From assembly GCA_035575715.1 (NCBI GenBank), contig DATLXN010000019.1, forward strand, positions 1-64,000: a stretch of 64,000 nt of DNA, read 5' to 3'. Source of the DNA: JACCSI01 sp035575715 (lineage in GTDB: Bacteria; Acidobacteriota; Vicinamibacteria; Vicinamibacterales; UBA2999). Below are positions 1-9,700 of this stretch, piece after piece. Each line of letters begins with the position of its first letter. The stretch's first letter is position 1. Below the pieces are notes generated by a model, which had not been told where the DNA came from, did not search any database, and saw nothing but the letters and a program-made list of their open reading frames with translations. Made by a program: the position numbers and the translations under genes.

Positions 1-60
1 GCCCTCCGCCAGGCGCAGCGTGTAGGCCACTTGCTCTTCCGTATAGCGCGACTTCTTCAT
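1..60 (-). CDS. IS3-family transposase OrfA, N-terminal 20 codons (cut by window edge)
   Basis: Read on the minus strand from the ATG at 60, the first 20 codons give MKKSRYTEEQVAYTLRLAEG. This is the typical opening of IS3-family OrfA proteins (Mkksr[fy]teeq), whose helix-turn-helix binds the element's ends. A good Shine-Dalgarno sequence (GGAGAAG) lies just upstream. The rest of orfA, orfB and the far inverted repeat lie outside the window. The family call rests on the start of one protein only, but this opening is distinctive. Confidence 0.7.
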   Translation of the reverse strand, partial: MKKSRYTEEQVAYTLRLAEG

Positions 61-140
61 CGCTTCTCCTTCCCCCATGGGGTGGGCCGAAACGACCGTA
101 CTCTACTTTTCACCCGTCTAGAAAATCTGGGACAACGTCA
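1..140 (-). mobile_element. Left part of an IS3-family insertion sequence, end near 140
   Basis: The non-coding stretch 61-140 precedes the transposase start. Read on the minus strand it begins TGACGTTGTCCCAG, which looks like an IS terminus. Immediately to the right, in plus orientation, an unrelated reading frame (Uma2 family) resumes mid-protein. The exact end is inferred from that junction. The second inverted repeat and the target duplication cannot be seen. Confidence 0.55.
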
Positions 141-488
141 GTCTTCTCCAATTGGGACGTCGTTGAACCCGATCTGTTGTTTGTCGCCGCTACTCAGCGG
201 GACATCATCGGCGAGAAGAACGTTCAGGGCGCACCAGCCTTGGTCATCGAGGTTCTTTCGCCCGGCACCCGGCGGCGCGATCAAGGCATCAAGCGGGAAC
301 TGTTTGAACGGACGGGCGTGCGTGAGTATTGGCTTGTCGATCCGGACAAGGACCAGGTGCACGTCTATCGACGCGCTAACGATGGGGCAGGATTTGCGCG
401 TGGCCTGGCGATCAGCACCGATCTCGAAACACCATTACTGCCAGGTTTCTCGCTATCGCTGAAGCGGTTGTTCGCGCGGCGACGCTAG
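141..488 (+). pseudogene. Uma2-family (DUF820) endonuclease, C-terminal remnant cut by an IS
   Basis: In plus frame the sequence from 141 reads VFSNWDVVEPDLLFVAA and continues through IEVLSP and REYWLVDP to a stop at 486-488. These are the conserved core blocks of Uma2 proteins: the PD of the PD-(D/E)xK fold, then E-V-L-S-P, then the GVREYW segment. Family members are about 180-200 residues; only about 115 remain. Upstream the frame runs into IS3 sequence with no Uma2-like residues, so the N-terminus was separated by the insertion. A TTG at 177 could start a fragment, but it would lack the catalytic PD. The stop overlaps the convergent fcl stop by 4 bp. Confidence 0.65.
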
Positions 489-1465
489 AGCGGTGTGGTC
501 ATCGCCCCTGCCCCGGCGACGCCGCGGGCGTGGTCGTGATTACTGAGAAACCACTGATACGTCGTCTCGATCCCCTCGCGCAGCGGCGTGCGATGTTTCC
601 AGCCAATCCCGTGCAGCTTGGAGACGTCTAACAACTTGCGCGGACTGCCATCTGGCTTCGAGGCGTCGAAGACCAGCTTCGCCGATGGATGGACAACCTC
701 GCCGATCATCTCGGCCAGGTGCCGGATCGAGAGGTCTTCACCGGTGCCGACGTTGACGTGTCCCGCATCGCTGTAATTCTCGAGCAGGAACATGCACGCA
801 TCGGCGAGATCATCAACGTGCAGAAACTCTCGTTTCGGTTTACCGCTGCCCCACACGGAAACCTCACTGCGTCCTTCAATTTTCGCGTCGTGAAATTTTC
901 GGATCAGCGCCGGCAGCACGTGCGAACTCGATAAATCGAAGTTGTCGTTCGGTCCATAGAGATTGGTCGGCATCGCCGAGATGAAGTCACTGCCGTACTG
1001 GCGTCGATAGGCCTGGCACAACTTGATCCCGGCGATCTTCGCCACCGCGTACGATTCGTTGGTCGGCTCGAGCGTGCCGCTCAACAACATCTCCTCGGTC
1101 ATCGGCTGCGACGCGTCGCGCGGGTAGATGCACGAGCTCCCGAGATAGAGCAGCTTGCGGACGCCATAGAGATGCGCGGAATGCACCACCGTGGCGTGAA
1201 TCATCATGTTGTCGTAGATGAACTCGGCGGGCCGCGTCGAATTGGCGAGGATGCCGCCGACGGTGCCGGCGACGAGAAACACATACTCGGGACGATTGGC
1301 CTTGAACCAATAGCTGACCGCCGCTTGATCGCGGAGATCAAGTTGGTCCCGTGTCGCGGTAAGAACGCTGGAGAAATCACCGCGGGAAAGACGACGCATC
1401 AACGCGGACCCAACGAGTCCGCCGTGGCCGGCCACGAAGATCCGTGATGTCGGGGTGATCGACAC
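485..1465 (-). CDS. fcl: GDP-L-fucose synthase
   Basis: 326 residues, the usual length for this family. The enzyme is an NADPH-dependent epimerase/reductase that converts GDP-4-keto-6-deoxymannose to GDP-L-fucose for surface polysaccharides. Visible signs are the Rossmann motif GHGGLVG at residues 13-19, an SSCIYP block containing the catalytic Ser/Cys region, and the SDR Y-x3-K motif in SYAVAKIAG near residue 140. NLYGPNDNFD and HVDDLADA blocks typical of fucose synthases follow. It is the last gene of the minus-strand run. GDP-mannose dehydratase (gmd), its usual partner, is not in the window. Confidence 0.9.
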   Translation of the reverse strand: MSITPTSRIFVAGHGGLVGSALMRRLSRGDFSSVLTATRDQLDLRDQAAVSYWFKANRPEYVFLVAGTVGGILANSTRPAEFIYDNMMIHATVVHSAHLYGVRKLLYLGSSCIYPRDASQPMTEEMLLSGTLEPTNESYAVAKIAGIKLCQAYRRQYGSDFISAMPTNLYGPNDNFDLSSSHVLPALIRKFHDAKIEGRSEVSVWGSGKPKREFLHVDDLADACMFLLENYSDAGHVNVGTGEDLSIRHLAEMIGEVVHPSAKLVFDASKPDGSPRKLLDVSKLHGIGWKHRTPLREGIETTYQWFLSNHDHARGVAGAGAMTTPL

Positions 1466-1499
1466 CGCGCTATCTTAACAGGCCGCTCGACGGGCGTCG

Positions 1500-2597
1500 C
1501 TATGACGCGGTCAGCGCGCCTTCGCGAACTGCGAAGAAGCTTTCAATCAGCTCCTTCAGCTCGGGCAATGACGCCGCCGCGTTGACCGCGGTGCGCAGAT
1601 GCGAGCCGTTATCGAGGCCTTTGCTATACCAGGAGCACAACGCCCGCGTCTTGTTGATCACCCAGCGGTCGTGTCTGGGGGCAGTGCTGAGTGCTAAGTG
1701 CTGAGTGCTCAGTGCGACGCGAGTGCCTGGTGCGACGTGGCGGAAACCCCGTTCTTCGTGAACGCGTTCGTCCTGCAGGAGCTCGATGTAATCGAGGAGG
1801 AACTGCCCACGCTCTTCCATCGAGATAACGCGCGCGGGGCGCCCTTCGAGGAGGTCTTGCGCCTGCGCCAGGATCCACGGATTGCGCAACACGCCGCGGC
1901 CGACAAAGACGCCGCTGATGTGTTTACCCGCCGAAGCATGTGCGGAGGTGGGCCGTAGCCGCTCGACAATCTGCTCCGGTTCGATGCAGTCGCCCGAGCC
2001 AAACACCGGAATCGTCAACGCGTCGGCGACGCGGGCCACGAACTCCCAATCGGCGATGCCGGTATAGGACTGCTTCGCGGTGCGGCCATGAATCGTGATC
2101 GCCGACGCACCGGCATCTTCTACACGCCTGGCGACATCAGGTGCATTGGTCTCGTTCTCGTCCCACCCCTTGCGCATCTTGACGGTCACCGGAATATTCA
2201 CCGCCTTGACCATCGCCGCAACAATCGTCGCCGCATGATCCGGTTCGCGCATCAAGCTGCAGCCGGCGTTGTGCTTCGAAATCTTCGCCACCGGGCAGCC
2301 CATATTGATGTCGACGATGTCGGCGCCCATGCCTTCGACAATGCGCGCGGCCTCGGCCATCTTGTCCGGCTCGCCGCCGAAGATCTGAATCGAGACCGGA
2401 CGTTCTTCCTCGGTGTATTCGGCGTACTCGAGCGTCCGATCAATGCCGCGCACCAGACCTTCGCTGCTGACCATCTCGGTCACGACAAGTCCGCAGCCGC
2501 CGTGACGCTTCACCAGGCGGCGAAATGCGGTGTCGGTCATCCCAGCCATGGGCGAGACGACGAGCGGCGAATCCAGTGCGACACGACCGATCTTCAT
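1500..2597 (-). CDS. dusB: tRNA-dihydrouridine synthase B
   Basis: 365-residue FMN enzyme that reduces uridines in tRNA to dihydrouridine. The TIM-barrel opens with SPMAGMTDTAFRRL. It has the catalytic-Cys motif NMGCPVAKI near residue 100, TVKMRKGWDE, and the FMN-phosphate loop GSGD. An unusual feature is the segment VALSTQHLALSTAP near residue 290, just before the conserved DRWVINKTRAL block. It is encoded by a heptamer array (1683-1717) and is absent from ordinary DusB as I know it. The protein remains in frame. Its start is followed upstream by a GGGATCA-type array and then the NusG-like gene. Confidence 0.93.
   Translation of the reverse strand: MKIGRVALDSPLVVSPMAGMTDTAFRRLVKRHGGCGLVVTEMVSSEGLVRGIDRTLEYAEYTEEERPVSIQIFGGEPDKMAEAARIVEGMGADIVDINMGCPVAKISKHNAGCSLMREPDHAATIVAAMVKAVNIPVTVKMRKGWDENETNAPDVARRVEDAGASAITIHGRTAKQSYTGIADWEFVARVADALTIPVFGSGDCIEPEQIVERLRPTSAHASAGKHISGVFVGRGVLRNPWILAQAQDLLEGRPARVISMEERGQFLLDYIELLQDERVHEERGFRHVAPGTRVALSTQHLALSTAPRHDRWVINKTRALCSWYSKGLDNGSHLRTAVNAAASLPELKELIESFFAVREGALTAS
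1683..1737. repeat. AGTGCTG heptamer array inside dusB
   Basis: Five consecutive 7-mers, AGTGCTG, AGTGCTA, AGTGCTG, AGTGCTC and AGTGCGA, run from 1683 to 1717, followed by degenerate copies to about 1737. The same word recurs after serS (50,465-50,485). The array is translated in frame as an LST-rich insert in DusB. Confidence 0.85.
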
Positions 2598-2612
2598 TGC
2601 TGTTGTTCTTAA

Positions 2613-2636
2613 TGATCCCTGATCCCTGATCCCTGT
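2613..2636. repeat. GGGATCA heptamer array between dusB and the nusG paralogue
   Basis: About three tandem copies of TGATCCC (GGGATCA on the minus strand) fill the short gap between the NusG-like stop (2636) and the dusB start (2597). It belongs to the dispersed array family that recurs near 13.4, 17.9, 25.2, 25.6, 36.1, 36.2, 41.8 and 45.1 kb. Confidence 0.85.
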
Positions 2637-3181
2637 CAGTAAGCCTTCACATCCGCCGCGTCAACTTCGACACTCACCGCCTGGCCGATCAGATCGACCG
2701 ACAGCATCAACCGCGCATGCGCGCCTTTGCGGATCAGTCGGCCGACCACGCCTTTGAGCGGGCCGGCTTTGACCTCGACCATCTGCCCCTCTTTAATCAA
2801 GGGGCACGGATCGTAGGCGAGTTCGCTCTCCATTAATTGGCGGATCCCGTCGATTTCGATCGATGGAATCGGAGAAGGGGTCCCGTCGGTGCCGATGATC
2901 GTCACCACGCCGTCACACTTGAGAATCGGCAAGCGATCGGTGACGTCGAAGCGCGCAAAGCAGTAGCCGGGGAAAAGCGGCCAATCGATCTTCTTTTTGC
3001 GATCCTTCCACCGGCTCCACTTGGGCATGGTCGGCAGGAAGACTTCGATGTGTTTTTGATCGAGCTGATCGCGGACGTGCTTTTCGTGGCGCGAACGCGT
3101 CCAGATCGCAAACCACTCAAACCGCGCGTCGTCGCTGCTGCGCTCCGGTGCGGGCGGTTCGGGGAGGATCAGGTCGGACAT
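2636..3181 (-). CDS. NusG-family transcription antiterminator (UpxY/RfaH-like paralogue)
   Basis: 181 residues. After a Pro-rich leader, the NGN domain starts at about residue 22 (FEWFAIWTRSRHEKHVRDQL) and includes the FLPTMPKW and LFPGYCFARFD blocks. A C-terminal KOW domain (MVEVKAGPLKGVVGRL) occupies about residues 130-181. Family members bind RNA polymerase and suppress termination. Paralogues outside the secE-nusG-rpl cluster usually serve a specific long operon such as capsule or O-antigen synthesis. No large polysaccharide cluster is adjacent here, only fcl and the more distant wzt/wzm, so the target is unknown. The stop is 38 bp before dusB. Confidence 0.8.
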   Translation of the reverse strand: MSDLILPEPPAPERSSDDARFEWFAIWTRSRHEKHVRDQLDQKHIEVFLPTMPKWSRWKDRKKKIDWPLFPGYCFARFDVTDRLPILKCDGVVTIIGTDGTPSPIPSIEIDGIRQLMESELAYDPCPLIKEGQMVEVKAGPLKGVVGRLIRKGAHARLMLSVDLIGQAVSVEVDAADVKAY

Positions 3182-3186
3182 CCGCG

Positions 3187-4239
3187 CTACTGGGCGGTCG
3201 TCGCCGCGGCTTGTTGCGCCTTGAGTCCGACCTCGTAGGCCTTCTTCACTTCGTCGTTCTTCCAGTCGATGATCGCTTGCGTGCGCAGCTGCTGCAGATA
3301 CGTGACCATTTGTCCGCGCTGCTTTTGTGCCGCGACTTTTTCAGCAATCTCCGGCCGCGCCTCGTCCATCGTTTTGACTTTGGTTTCTGTCGCGGTCTCG
3401 AGCTTGATGAACTGATACCCGCGCGCGGTGCGTAACACCGGCGTGGTCTCGCCGACCTTGAGCGGCGCGATTTCCTTCTGCAGTTCAGGCGACAAATCGG
3501 TGCGGCTGATCGGCCCGATCAATCCGCCATTCGCCTTGGAGGGGGCGTCCGACTGCTCGGAAGCCAGCTTGGCGAACGGTTCGCCGCCCTCGATCTTCTT
3601 ACGGAGATCTTCAGCCTTGGCCTTGGCGGCGTCGTCTTCAGCGACGTTGACGCCCTTCTCGCTGGTTGGCACGGCGACGAGAATCTCACGCAGCGTCAAT
3701 TGCGGCTGCGTCGTGAACGAGTCTTTCGCTGCCTCATAAGCCTGCTTGACCTCATCGTCCGACACGGCAATCTTGCCGGCGACTTCGACCTGCTGGACGC
3801 GGCTGACAAGCATCTGCCGTTCGATCTGTTTGCGCAGGTCGTCAATCGTCAGCCCCTCGGACTTGAGTGCGGCGGTAAAGGCCTCCTCGGTCTCGAGCTT
3901 GTTTTCTTTTTTGATGTTGTCGACGATGCCCTTGAACTGGTCGGCGCCGAGCGCGTAGCCAAGTTCCTTGCCGCGCTGAACCAGCAGCAACTCATCGATC
4001 GCATTGACGATGACTTCCGGCGTGACTTCGACCAGTGCCTTTTGCAGCGCCGTGTCGTCGGAGGGACGGAAATTCGGGTCGCGCTGACGGAGTGCGGCAA
4101 TCTGCCGCTGCTCGAGGTCGGTCTTGGTGATGATGTCGCCGTTCACCTTGACGAGGATCTGCTCGATGATCTGAGCGCGTGTGGAAACCCCGGTGGTCGC
4201 GAGGAGAACAACGACCACGGCTGCGAAAGTGCGTTTCAT
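3187..4239 (-). CDS. Periplasmic peptidyl-prolyl isomerase, SurA/PpiC type
   Basis: 350 residues from the chosen ATG at 4239. This start gives a clean signal peptide (MKRTFAAVVVVLLATTGVSTRAQ); an in-frame ATG at 4284 would add 15 hydrophilic residues in front. The N-terminal SurA-like segment (ILVKVNGDIITKTDLEQR) is followed by a helical region. A parvulin domain sits at about residues 180-285, with LREILVAVP and GYQFIKLETA blocks. Such proteins chaperone outer-membrane proteins across the periplasm. The gene lies 5 bp upstream of the NusG paralogue start. Confidence 0.85.
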   Translation of the reverse strand: MKRTFAAVVVVLLATTGVSTRAQIIEQILVKVNGDIITKTDLEQRQIAALRQRDPNFRPSDDTALQKALVEVTPEVIVNAIDELLLVQRGKELGYALGADQFKGIVDNIKKENKLETEEAFTAALKSEGLTIDDLRKQIERQMLVSRVQQVEVAGKIAVSDDEVKQAYEAAKDSFTTQPQLTLREILVAVPTSEKGVNVAEDDAAKAKAEDLRKKIEGGEPFAKLASEQSDAPSKANGGLIGPISRTDLSPELQKEIAPLKVGETTPVLRTARGYQFIKLETATETKVKTMDEARPEIAEKVAAQKQRGQMVTYLQQLRTQAIIDWKNDEVKKAYEVGLKAQQAAATTAQ

Positions 4240-4291
4240 AAGTAAGTTGCCTGAATCCAACAGTTTACCACCGCCATTGCCCATTTAGACG

Positions 4292-6643
4292 CTACTGGGA
4301 GGACGACGGCTTCGGGCCCAGGTATTTGGCCCACCACTGCAGTTCATGGTGATAGCGGTGGACCGTGTTCCACGGGGTCCAGCCACCGTGATACATGTCC
4401 GGGTATCGAATGAATTGGGCTGGTACTTTACGTTTTTTCAACGCGACGTACATCTGCTCGGCTTGCTCGATGGGCACTCTCAGATCAGCTTCGCCGTGGA
4501 CAAACAGCGTCGGGGTCGTGACCTGTTTGGCATAGACGATGGGCGACTGCTTCATCAGCGTCTCGAGGCTGGCGGTTTCCCATGGCGGTCCGTTGAACTC
4601 GCTTTCCTTGGTGCGCGGGATGTCGGCGGTGCCGTAATCGCTGACCCAGTTCGAAATGCCGGCGCCGACGATCGCCGCGGCAAAGCGTGGCGTCTGAGTA
4701 ATTACCCAGTTGGTCAGAAATCCGCCGTACGAATATCCAGTCGCGCCCATCCGTCGCTCGTCGATCGGGAAGCGTGTGATCGCGCCGTCGACAACCGCCA
4801 TCACATCTTCGTAATCGCGATTGCCCCATCCGCCCCATGTGCCCCACAAGAATTTTTCGCCGTAACCGGTTGATCCGCGTGGGTTGGCGTAGACGACGCT
4901 GTAGCCGTGGGCGGCCCATAACTGAAACTGAAACGCGAATGCGTTGCCGTAAGCGCCGTGCGGTCCGCCGTGCATCGCGAGGATGAGGGGCCACTTGGGA
5001 TCGTTGGTCGCTGGTCGTTGGTCGAGTGTCGGGGGGCGGGCGTCGGTAGTGGCGCCGCGCGGGCGAAGCAGCCAGCCTTCGACTTCGGTGCCGTCTTTGC
5101 TGCGCGCGAGGATCCGTTCGGCGGGTTGCAGGTCGACGCTGCTCGCCAACCCGTCGTTGAAATGCGAGAGCTGCGTGTGCTTGCCGGCGCCGGCGCTGGT
5201 GGTGTCCGCAGCGAAGACTTCGCCGGGATGTTGCACATCGGTGGACGTATAGGCCCAGCGATCAAAGGCACGCGACGCGGAAAAGGCGCCGAGCTGACGA
5301 TCGCCACGCGTCATCTGTTCAACCGCGCCGCCAGTGGGCCGGACGCTGAACAGATGTTCGTTGCCGGAGATGCCGGCGCTGAAAAAGACGCGGCCGTCTG
5401 GCGCAGCCATGGGACGGCTAGGCAGCAGGCCCCATTTCTCAGTGAGATTGATCAGGCGCGGGGGCACGACCGGGCCATTGGCGACGGGCAGTGCCGCGGC
5501 GGAGAAGACATCGACTGCCGCGCCGTGTTGTTGCTTGGCGGTGAGGACCTGGTCGAGTCCCATCTGGCGGCGGAAGTACAGCATCGTGCCGTCGGGCGAC
5601 CACGCCACCGAGTCATGGTCGAAGCCATCGTCGGTGAGGCGTCGCGCCTGGCTGCCGTCGCCGATCGCGATGGTCCAGACGTCGGCGCGGTCGTAGACGT
5701 ATTCATCACGCTGATGGGCGTTGGCGACAAAGGCGATCGCCTGGCTGTCCGGCCGCCAGGCGAAGTCTTGAACATCGACGCCGAGACTGGTGACGCGCCG
5801 CGGCGTGCCGCCGTCACGGGCGACCACGTAGATGTCGCGCGGCGGGGTGGCCTTGGGATCGCGCGGGTCGGCGAGGTAGCCGCGGCCGTCGAAGCGGTAA
5901 TTCATCCAGTCGAAGATGCGGCCTTTGAAGCGTTCGTGCAGCTTCTTCTCAAAGTCGGCGCTGGGGGCTCCTCGACCTCCGTCCCCCCGACCTCCGTCCC
6001 CAGACCCTCCGGACGCTCGACCTCCGTCCCCAGACCCTCCGGAGGCTCGACCTCCGTCCCCCTGCCTCGGGATTCCGCCCTGCCGGGCGCCGACCTCCGT
6101 CCCCCGTGCCGCTTGGACACCGACCTCCGTCCCCGGCCCCGCCTGGGCGCCGACCTCCGTCCCCGGGGTCTCCCGGGTCTCGGCCGTAAACGCGATCCAC
6201 TTGTTGTCGGGGCTGAAGACCGGCGTGCCCTCGACACCGGCGATCTGAAAGGCTTCGCCGCTGGGGCGATCCATGCGCAGGAACCAGGTCGTTGACGGGC
6301 GGCCGCTCACCGTCGGGATCGGCCGGCGCGACGTGAAGGCAAGCAGCGCTCCGTCTGGACTCCAGCGCGGCGCCGACGCATTAAAGGACGGCGCGGTCAA
6401 GCGGGTCGGCGGCGTTGAGCCGTCCGACGGAGCGAGCCAGATCTCGCTCTGCCGCGCGTTGTCAGTTTCGATGATGACGCTACGCACAAAGGCAACGTGC
6501 CGGCCGTCGGGTGACATTTGCGGATCACTGACGGCCTCGATGCGATAGAAATCAGCGAGTTCGAGGGCGCGTTTGGTCTGCGCGTCTGCTGTCCCGGAAA
6601 TGGCGATTCCTGCCACCACCAACGCCGCTACAAGGTGCCGCAT
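4292..6643 (-). CDS. Secreted S9-family (prolyl oligopeptidase-type) serine peptidase
   Basis: 783 residues with a signal peptide (MRHLVAALVVAGIAISGTADAQ). An N-terminal beta-propeller with repeated SPDGRHVAF/WSPDG blades spans about residues 30-480, followed by an alpha/beta-hydrolase domain. The catalytic triad is visible: Ser in GYSYGG near residue 637, Asp in HGEADLRVP near 718, His in YHGGW near 752. Two low-complexity inserts disturb the protein. A Gly-rich stretch at about residues 160-223 is encoded by seven copies of a 14-mer (5973-6164), and a TLDQRPATND stretch is encoded by a GTTGGTC-type array (5002-5030). Likely role: degradation of exported peptides. Confidence 0.9.
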   Translation of the reverse strand: MRHLVAALVVAGIAISGTADAQTKRALELADFYRIEAVSDPQMSPDGRHVAFVRSVIIETDNARQSEIWLAPSDGSTPPTRLTAPSFNASAPRWSPDGALLAFTSRRPIPTVSGRPSTTWFLRMDRPSGEAFQIAGVEGTPVFSPDNKWIAFTAETRETPGTEVGAQAGPGTEVGVQAARGTEVGARQGGIPRQGDGGRASGGSGDGGRASGGSGDGGRGDGGRGAPSADFEKKLHERFKGRIFDWMNYRFDGRGYLADPRDPKATPPRDIYVVARDGGTPRRVTSLGVDVQDFAWRPDSQAIAFVANAHQRDEYVYDRADVWTIAIGDGSQARRLTDDGFDHDSVAWSPDGTMLYFRRQMGLDQVLTAKQQHGAAVDVFSAAALPVANGPVVPPRLINLTEKWGLLPSRPMAAPDGRVFFSAGISGNEHLFSVRPTGGAVEQMTRGDRQLGAFSASRAFDRWAYTSTDVQHPGEVFAADTTSAGAGKHTQLSHFNDGLASSVDLQPAERILARSKDGTEVEGWLLRPRGATTDARPPTLDQRPATNDPKWPLILAMHGGPHGAYGNAFAFQFQLWAAHGYSVVYANPRGSTGYGEKFLWGTWGGWGNRDYEDVMAVVDGAITRFPIDERRMGATGYSYGGFLTNWVITQTPRFAAAIVGAGISNWVSDYGTADIPRTKESEFNGPPWETASLETLMKQSPIVYAKQVTTPTLFVHGEADLRVPIEQAEQMYVALKKRKVPAQFIRYPDMYHGGWTPWNTVHRYHHELQWWAKYLGPKPSSSQ
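5002..5030. repeat. Period-7 array (TTGGTCG words) inside the S9 peptidase gene
   Basis: The words GTTGGTC, GCTGGTC, GTTGGTC and GAGTGTC follow one another at 7-bp spacing. The array is read through in frame just before the conserved WPLILAMHGG block of the hydrolase domain. Confidence 0.7.
5973..6164. repeat. Seven copies of a 14-bp word, read in two frames, inside the S9 peptidase gene
   Basis: CGACCTCCGTCCCC occurs at 5973, 5988, 6018, 6048, 6091, 6121 and 6151. Spacings are 15 or 30 bp except one of 43 bp, which changes the reading phase. On the coding strand the three copies nearest the 5' end encode GTEV and the other four encode GDGGR. Conservation is therefore at the DNA level and not at the protein level. 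Confidence 0.9.
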
Positions 6644-6717
6644 GCTGCCTCCCGAAAAAAGTGCGCGCCTGTTTCAATTTCTGCGCTCTGCCGCGCGGAA
6701 AAGGGGCAGGCTCTTTT

Positions 6718-9700
6718 TCAATCTTTGAGATCTTCGAGCAGTTCCGTGACTCGCTGGAGGATACCTCCGGAGGCGCGCGGATCTTCGTGTTTTGGCTTGA
6801 GAATTTCTGCCTTCGAGAACCCCGCCGTGACCTCGCCGGCGGTCGCTCTCGCCGTCCACCAGGCCGGCTCGGCTCGTGGCCGACGGCTGGCGCGCCACCC
6901 CGTTCCAGGTGGCGGGTGTCCGGTGCCCGGTGCGGGGGCCTGGGGCCTGGAGCCTGATCCCTGCCTGCCCTGAGCCCCGTCGCCGGGGGCCCTGCCGAGG
7001 TGCGCCTGCTTGAGCGCCGTTGCTGCCGGACTCGGGGCGGGGGGCGTCGGCGCCGCGGCCTTCTTCATGTCCATCTTCAGCGTTACCGGCGGAATCAATT
7101 GCAAGTCGTCGCGGTCGCGGACCATGTGGATCAAGCGCACCGGATCGACTTTGGCCTTCTCGCGAAAACGGATCGCGACGACATTGCCGTCGCGTTCCAA
7201 TCCCTCGATCCCGAGTTCATCGGCGAGCACGCGAATGCGACCGTAGTCAGCCAGGTTCAGCACGGCCATCGGCGGCGGGCCGTAGCGATCGCGCATTTCT
7301 TCCATGATCTTGGTCAACTCGTCTTCGGATCGCGCCGCCGCAATGCGCCGATAGATCATCAGGCGCTGATTCATGTCCGGAATGAAGCTCTCCTCGATCC
7401 GGAAGTCGATGCGCAAGTTAACTACCGCGCGCACGTCGTCTTCGAGATCCTCCCCCTTCAGCTCGCGGATGGTTTCCTCGAGCAGCTTCATATACATCTC
7501 GAAGCCGACCGCATCGATCTGTCCGCTCTGTTCCCCGCCGAGCAAGTTGCCCGCCCCGCGGATCTCGAGGTCGAGCGCGGCGACACGGAAGCCGCTGCCC
7601 AGATCACTGAACTCGCGAATCGCGGCGAGACGTTTGCGGGCGACCGGCGATAGAGCTTCTTCGGGGGGAATCAGCAGATAGGCAAACGCCGGTCGATCAC
7701 TGCGACCGACGCGGCCACGGAGCTGATAGAGCTGCGACAGACCATAGCGGTCCGCGCGATTGATGATGATCGTGTTGGCGTTGGGGATATCGATGCCGTT
7801 CTCGACAATGGTGGTCGACAGCAGGACGTCGGCCTTGTGCCCCATGAAGTCGACCATTGCTTTCTCGAGAATGTGCTCGCCCATCTGTCCGTGACCGATG
7901 ACGACACGCGCCTCCGGCACCAGACGCTGGATGAGATTGCCCATCGAGAAGATCGACTCGATGCGGTTATGAACAAAGAAGACCTGTCCGCCCCGCTCCA
8001 TCTCGGTCTTGATCGCGCGCCCGATCACCTGCGCGTCGAACTTGACGACGTTGGTCTGAATCGCCAGGCGATCCTTGGGCGGCGTCTCGATCACCGACAT
8101 GTCGCGAATACCGACCAGCGACATGTTCAGCGTGCGCGGAATCGGCGTCGCCGTCATTGTCAGCACGTCGACCTTTTTGCGCATTTGCTTGATGCGTTCC
8201 TTGTGAGCGACACCAAAGCGCTGCTCTTCGTCGACGATCAGCAAGCCGAGGTCGCGAAACTGCACGTCCTTCGAGAGCAGACGGTGCGTGCCGACGAGAA
8301 TGTCGAGACGGCCAGCCGCGACGTTCTCGAGGATCGCCTTGGTCTCCTGCGCGGTGCGAAAGCGATTGACGACATCGACGCGGACCGGAAACGCCGCGAA
8401 GCGATGCTTCAATGTCTCGACGTGTTGAAAGGCGAGCACCGTCGTTGGCGCGAGTAACGCGACCTGCTTGCCTTCCATGACCGCCTTGAACGCCGCGCGC
8501 ATCGCGACTTCGGTTTTGCCGTAGCCGACATCGCCGCACAGCAGTCGATCCATCGGCGTCGACGATTCCATGTCGCGCTTGATGTCGGCGACAGCCGTCG
8601 CCTGGTCCGGCGTCAGGTCCCATTCGAACGCGCCTTCGAATTCTTCCTGCCAGTGGGTATCAGCGCCAAAGGTATGGCCGGGCACCGCGCGCCGCGCGGC
8701 GTAGAGCTTGAGCAGCTCCTCAGCCATGTCGCGCATGGCCTTTTTAACCTTGGTCTTGGCCTTTTCCCACGACGTGCCGCCGAGACGATCGAGCGATGGG
8801 GCCGCACCGCCGGTGTATTTCTGAACGAGGTCGAGCCGTTCGACCGGGACAAAGAGTTTGTCCTCGCCGTGATAGCGAACTTCGAGGAACTCCTGCACGA
8901 CGTCGCCGTAGCCGACCGAGATCTGTTTCAGCCCGACAAACTTGCCGATGCCGTTGTCGACATGAACGATGTAGTCGCCGACCTTGAGGTCACGCAGGTC
9001 GGAAAGAAACGTCGCTGCCAGCGAGCGCTTGCGATTGGTCGACGTGCGCCGACGTTCTTCTTCGAATATGTCGGTCTCGGCGTAGGCCTGCAGCGCCGCC
9101 GACGGCAGCCGGAATCCACGCGAGAGCAGGCCCTCGGCGACGAGCACGGCGCCTTCGACGCGTTCATCGGCTTGCGCAGCCGGAAGCGCGCGGATCTCGT
9201 AGTCGCGGAGGAGTTCAACGGTCCGTTCGGCGCGGCCGTGCGTGCTGGCGACAAACAAGACCGTGTCGCCGCGCTCCTTGGCTTGCCTGATGTCAGCAAT
9301 CCACTCCGCAATGCGGCCGCGAAACTCTTGCGCGGGCTGCGATGACACGTGAACCGTGCCGGGTGCCGGGTGCCCCTTGCTGTCAGGTGCCGGATGCTCG
9401 GGGTCGGAGTGATCGCCAATGGTCAGCTCTTCGAGCGCCACGCCAGTCTGCAAATACGGTTCGACGTCGTCCCACGACAACAGCAGTTCTGCCGGCGATC
9501 GACGCTCGCGGCTGGCGGACGACGTCGCTTTGTCGCCGGTTCGCTCTTCGAACGACGCGTCGATCTGCTCACGCCACTTGATGACTTGCGCGTGGACGTC
9601 TTCCGGCTCGGACACGATGAGGCGCATCTGGCGCGACGCGCGCAGGTAGTCGAAGAACGATGACGCCTGCTGGAGTTGGAAGTCGGCGGTCGGTCGCCGG

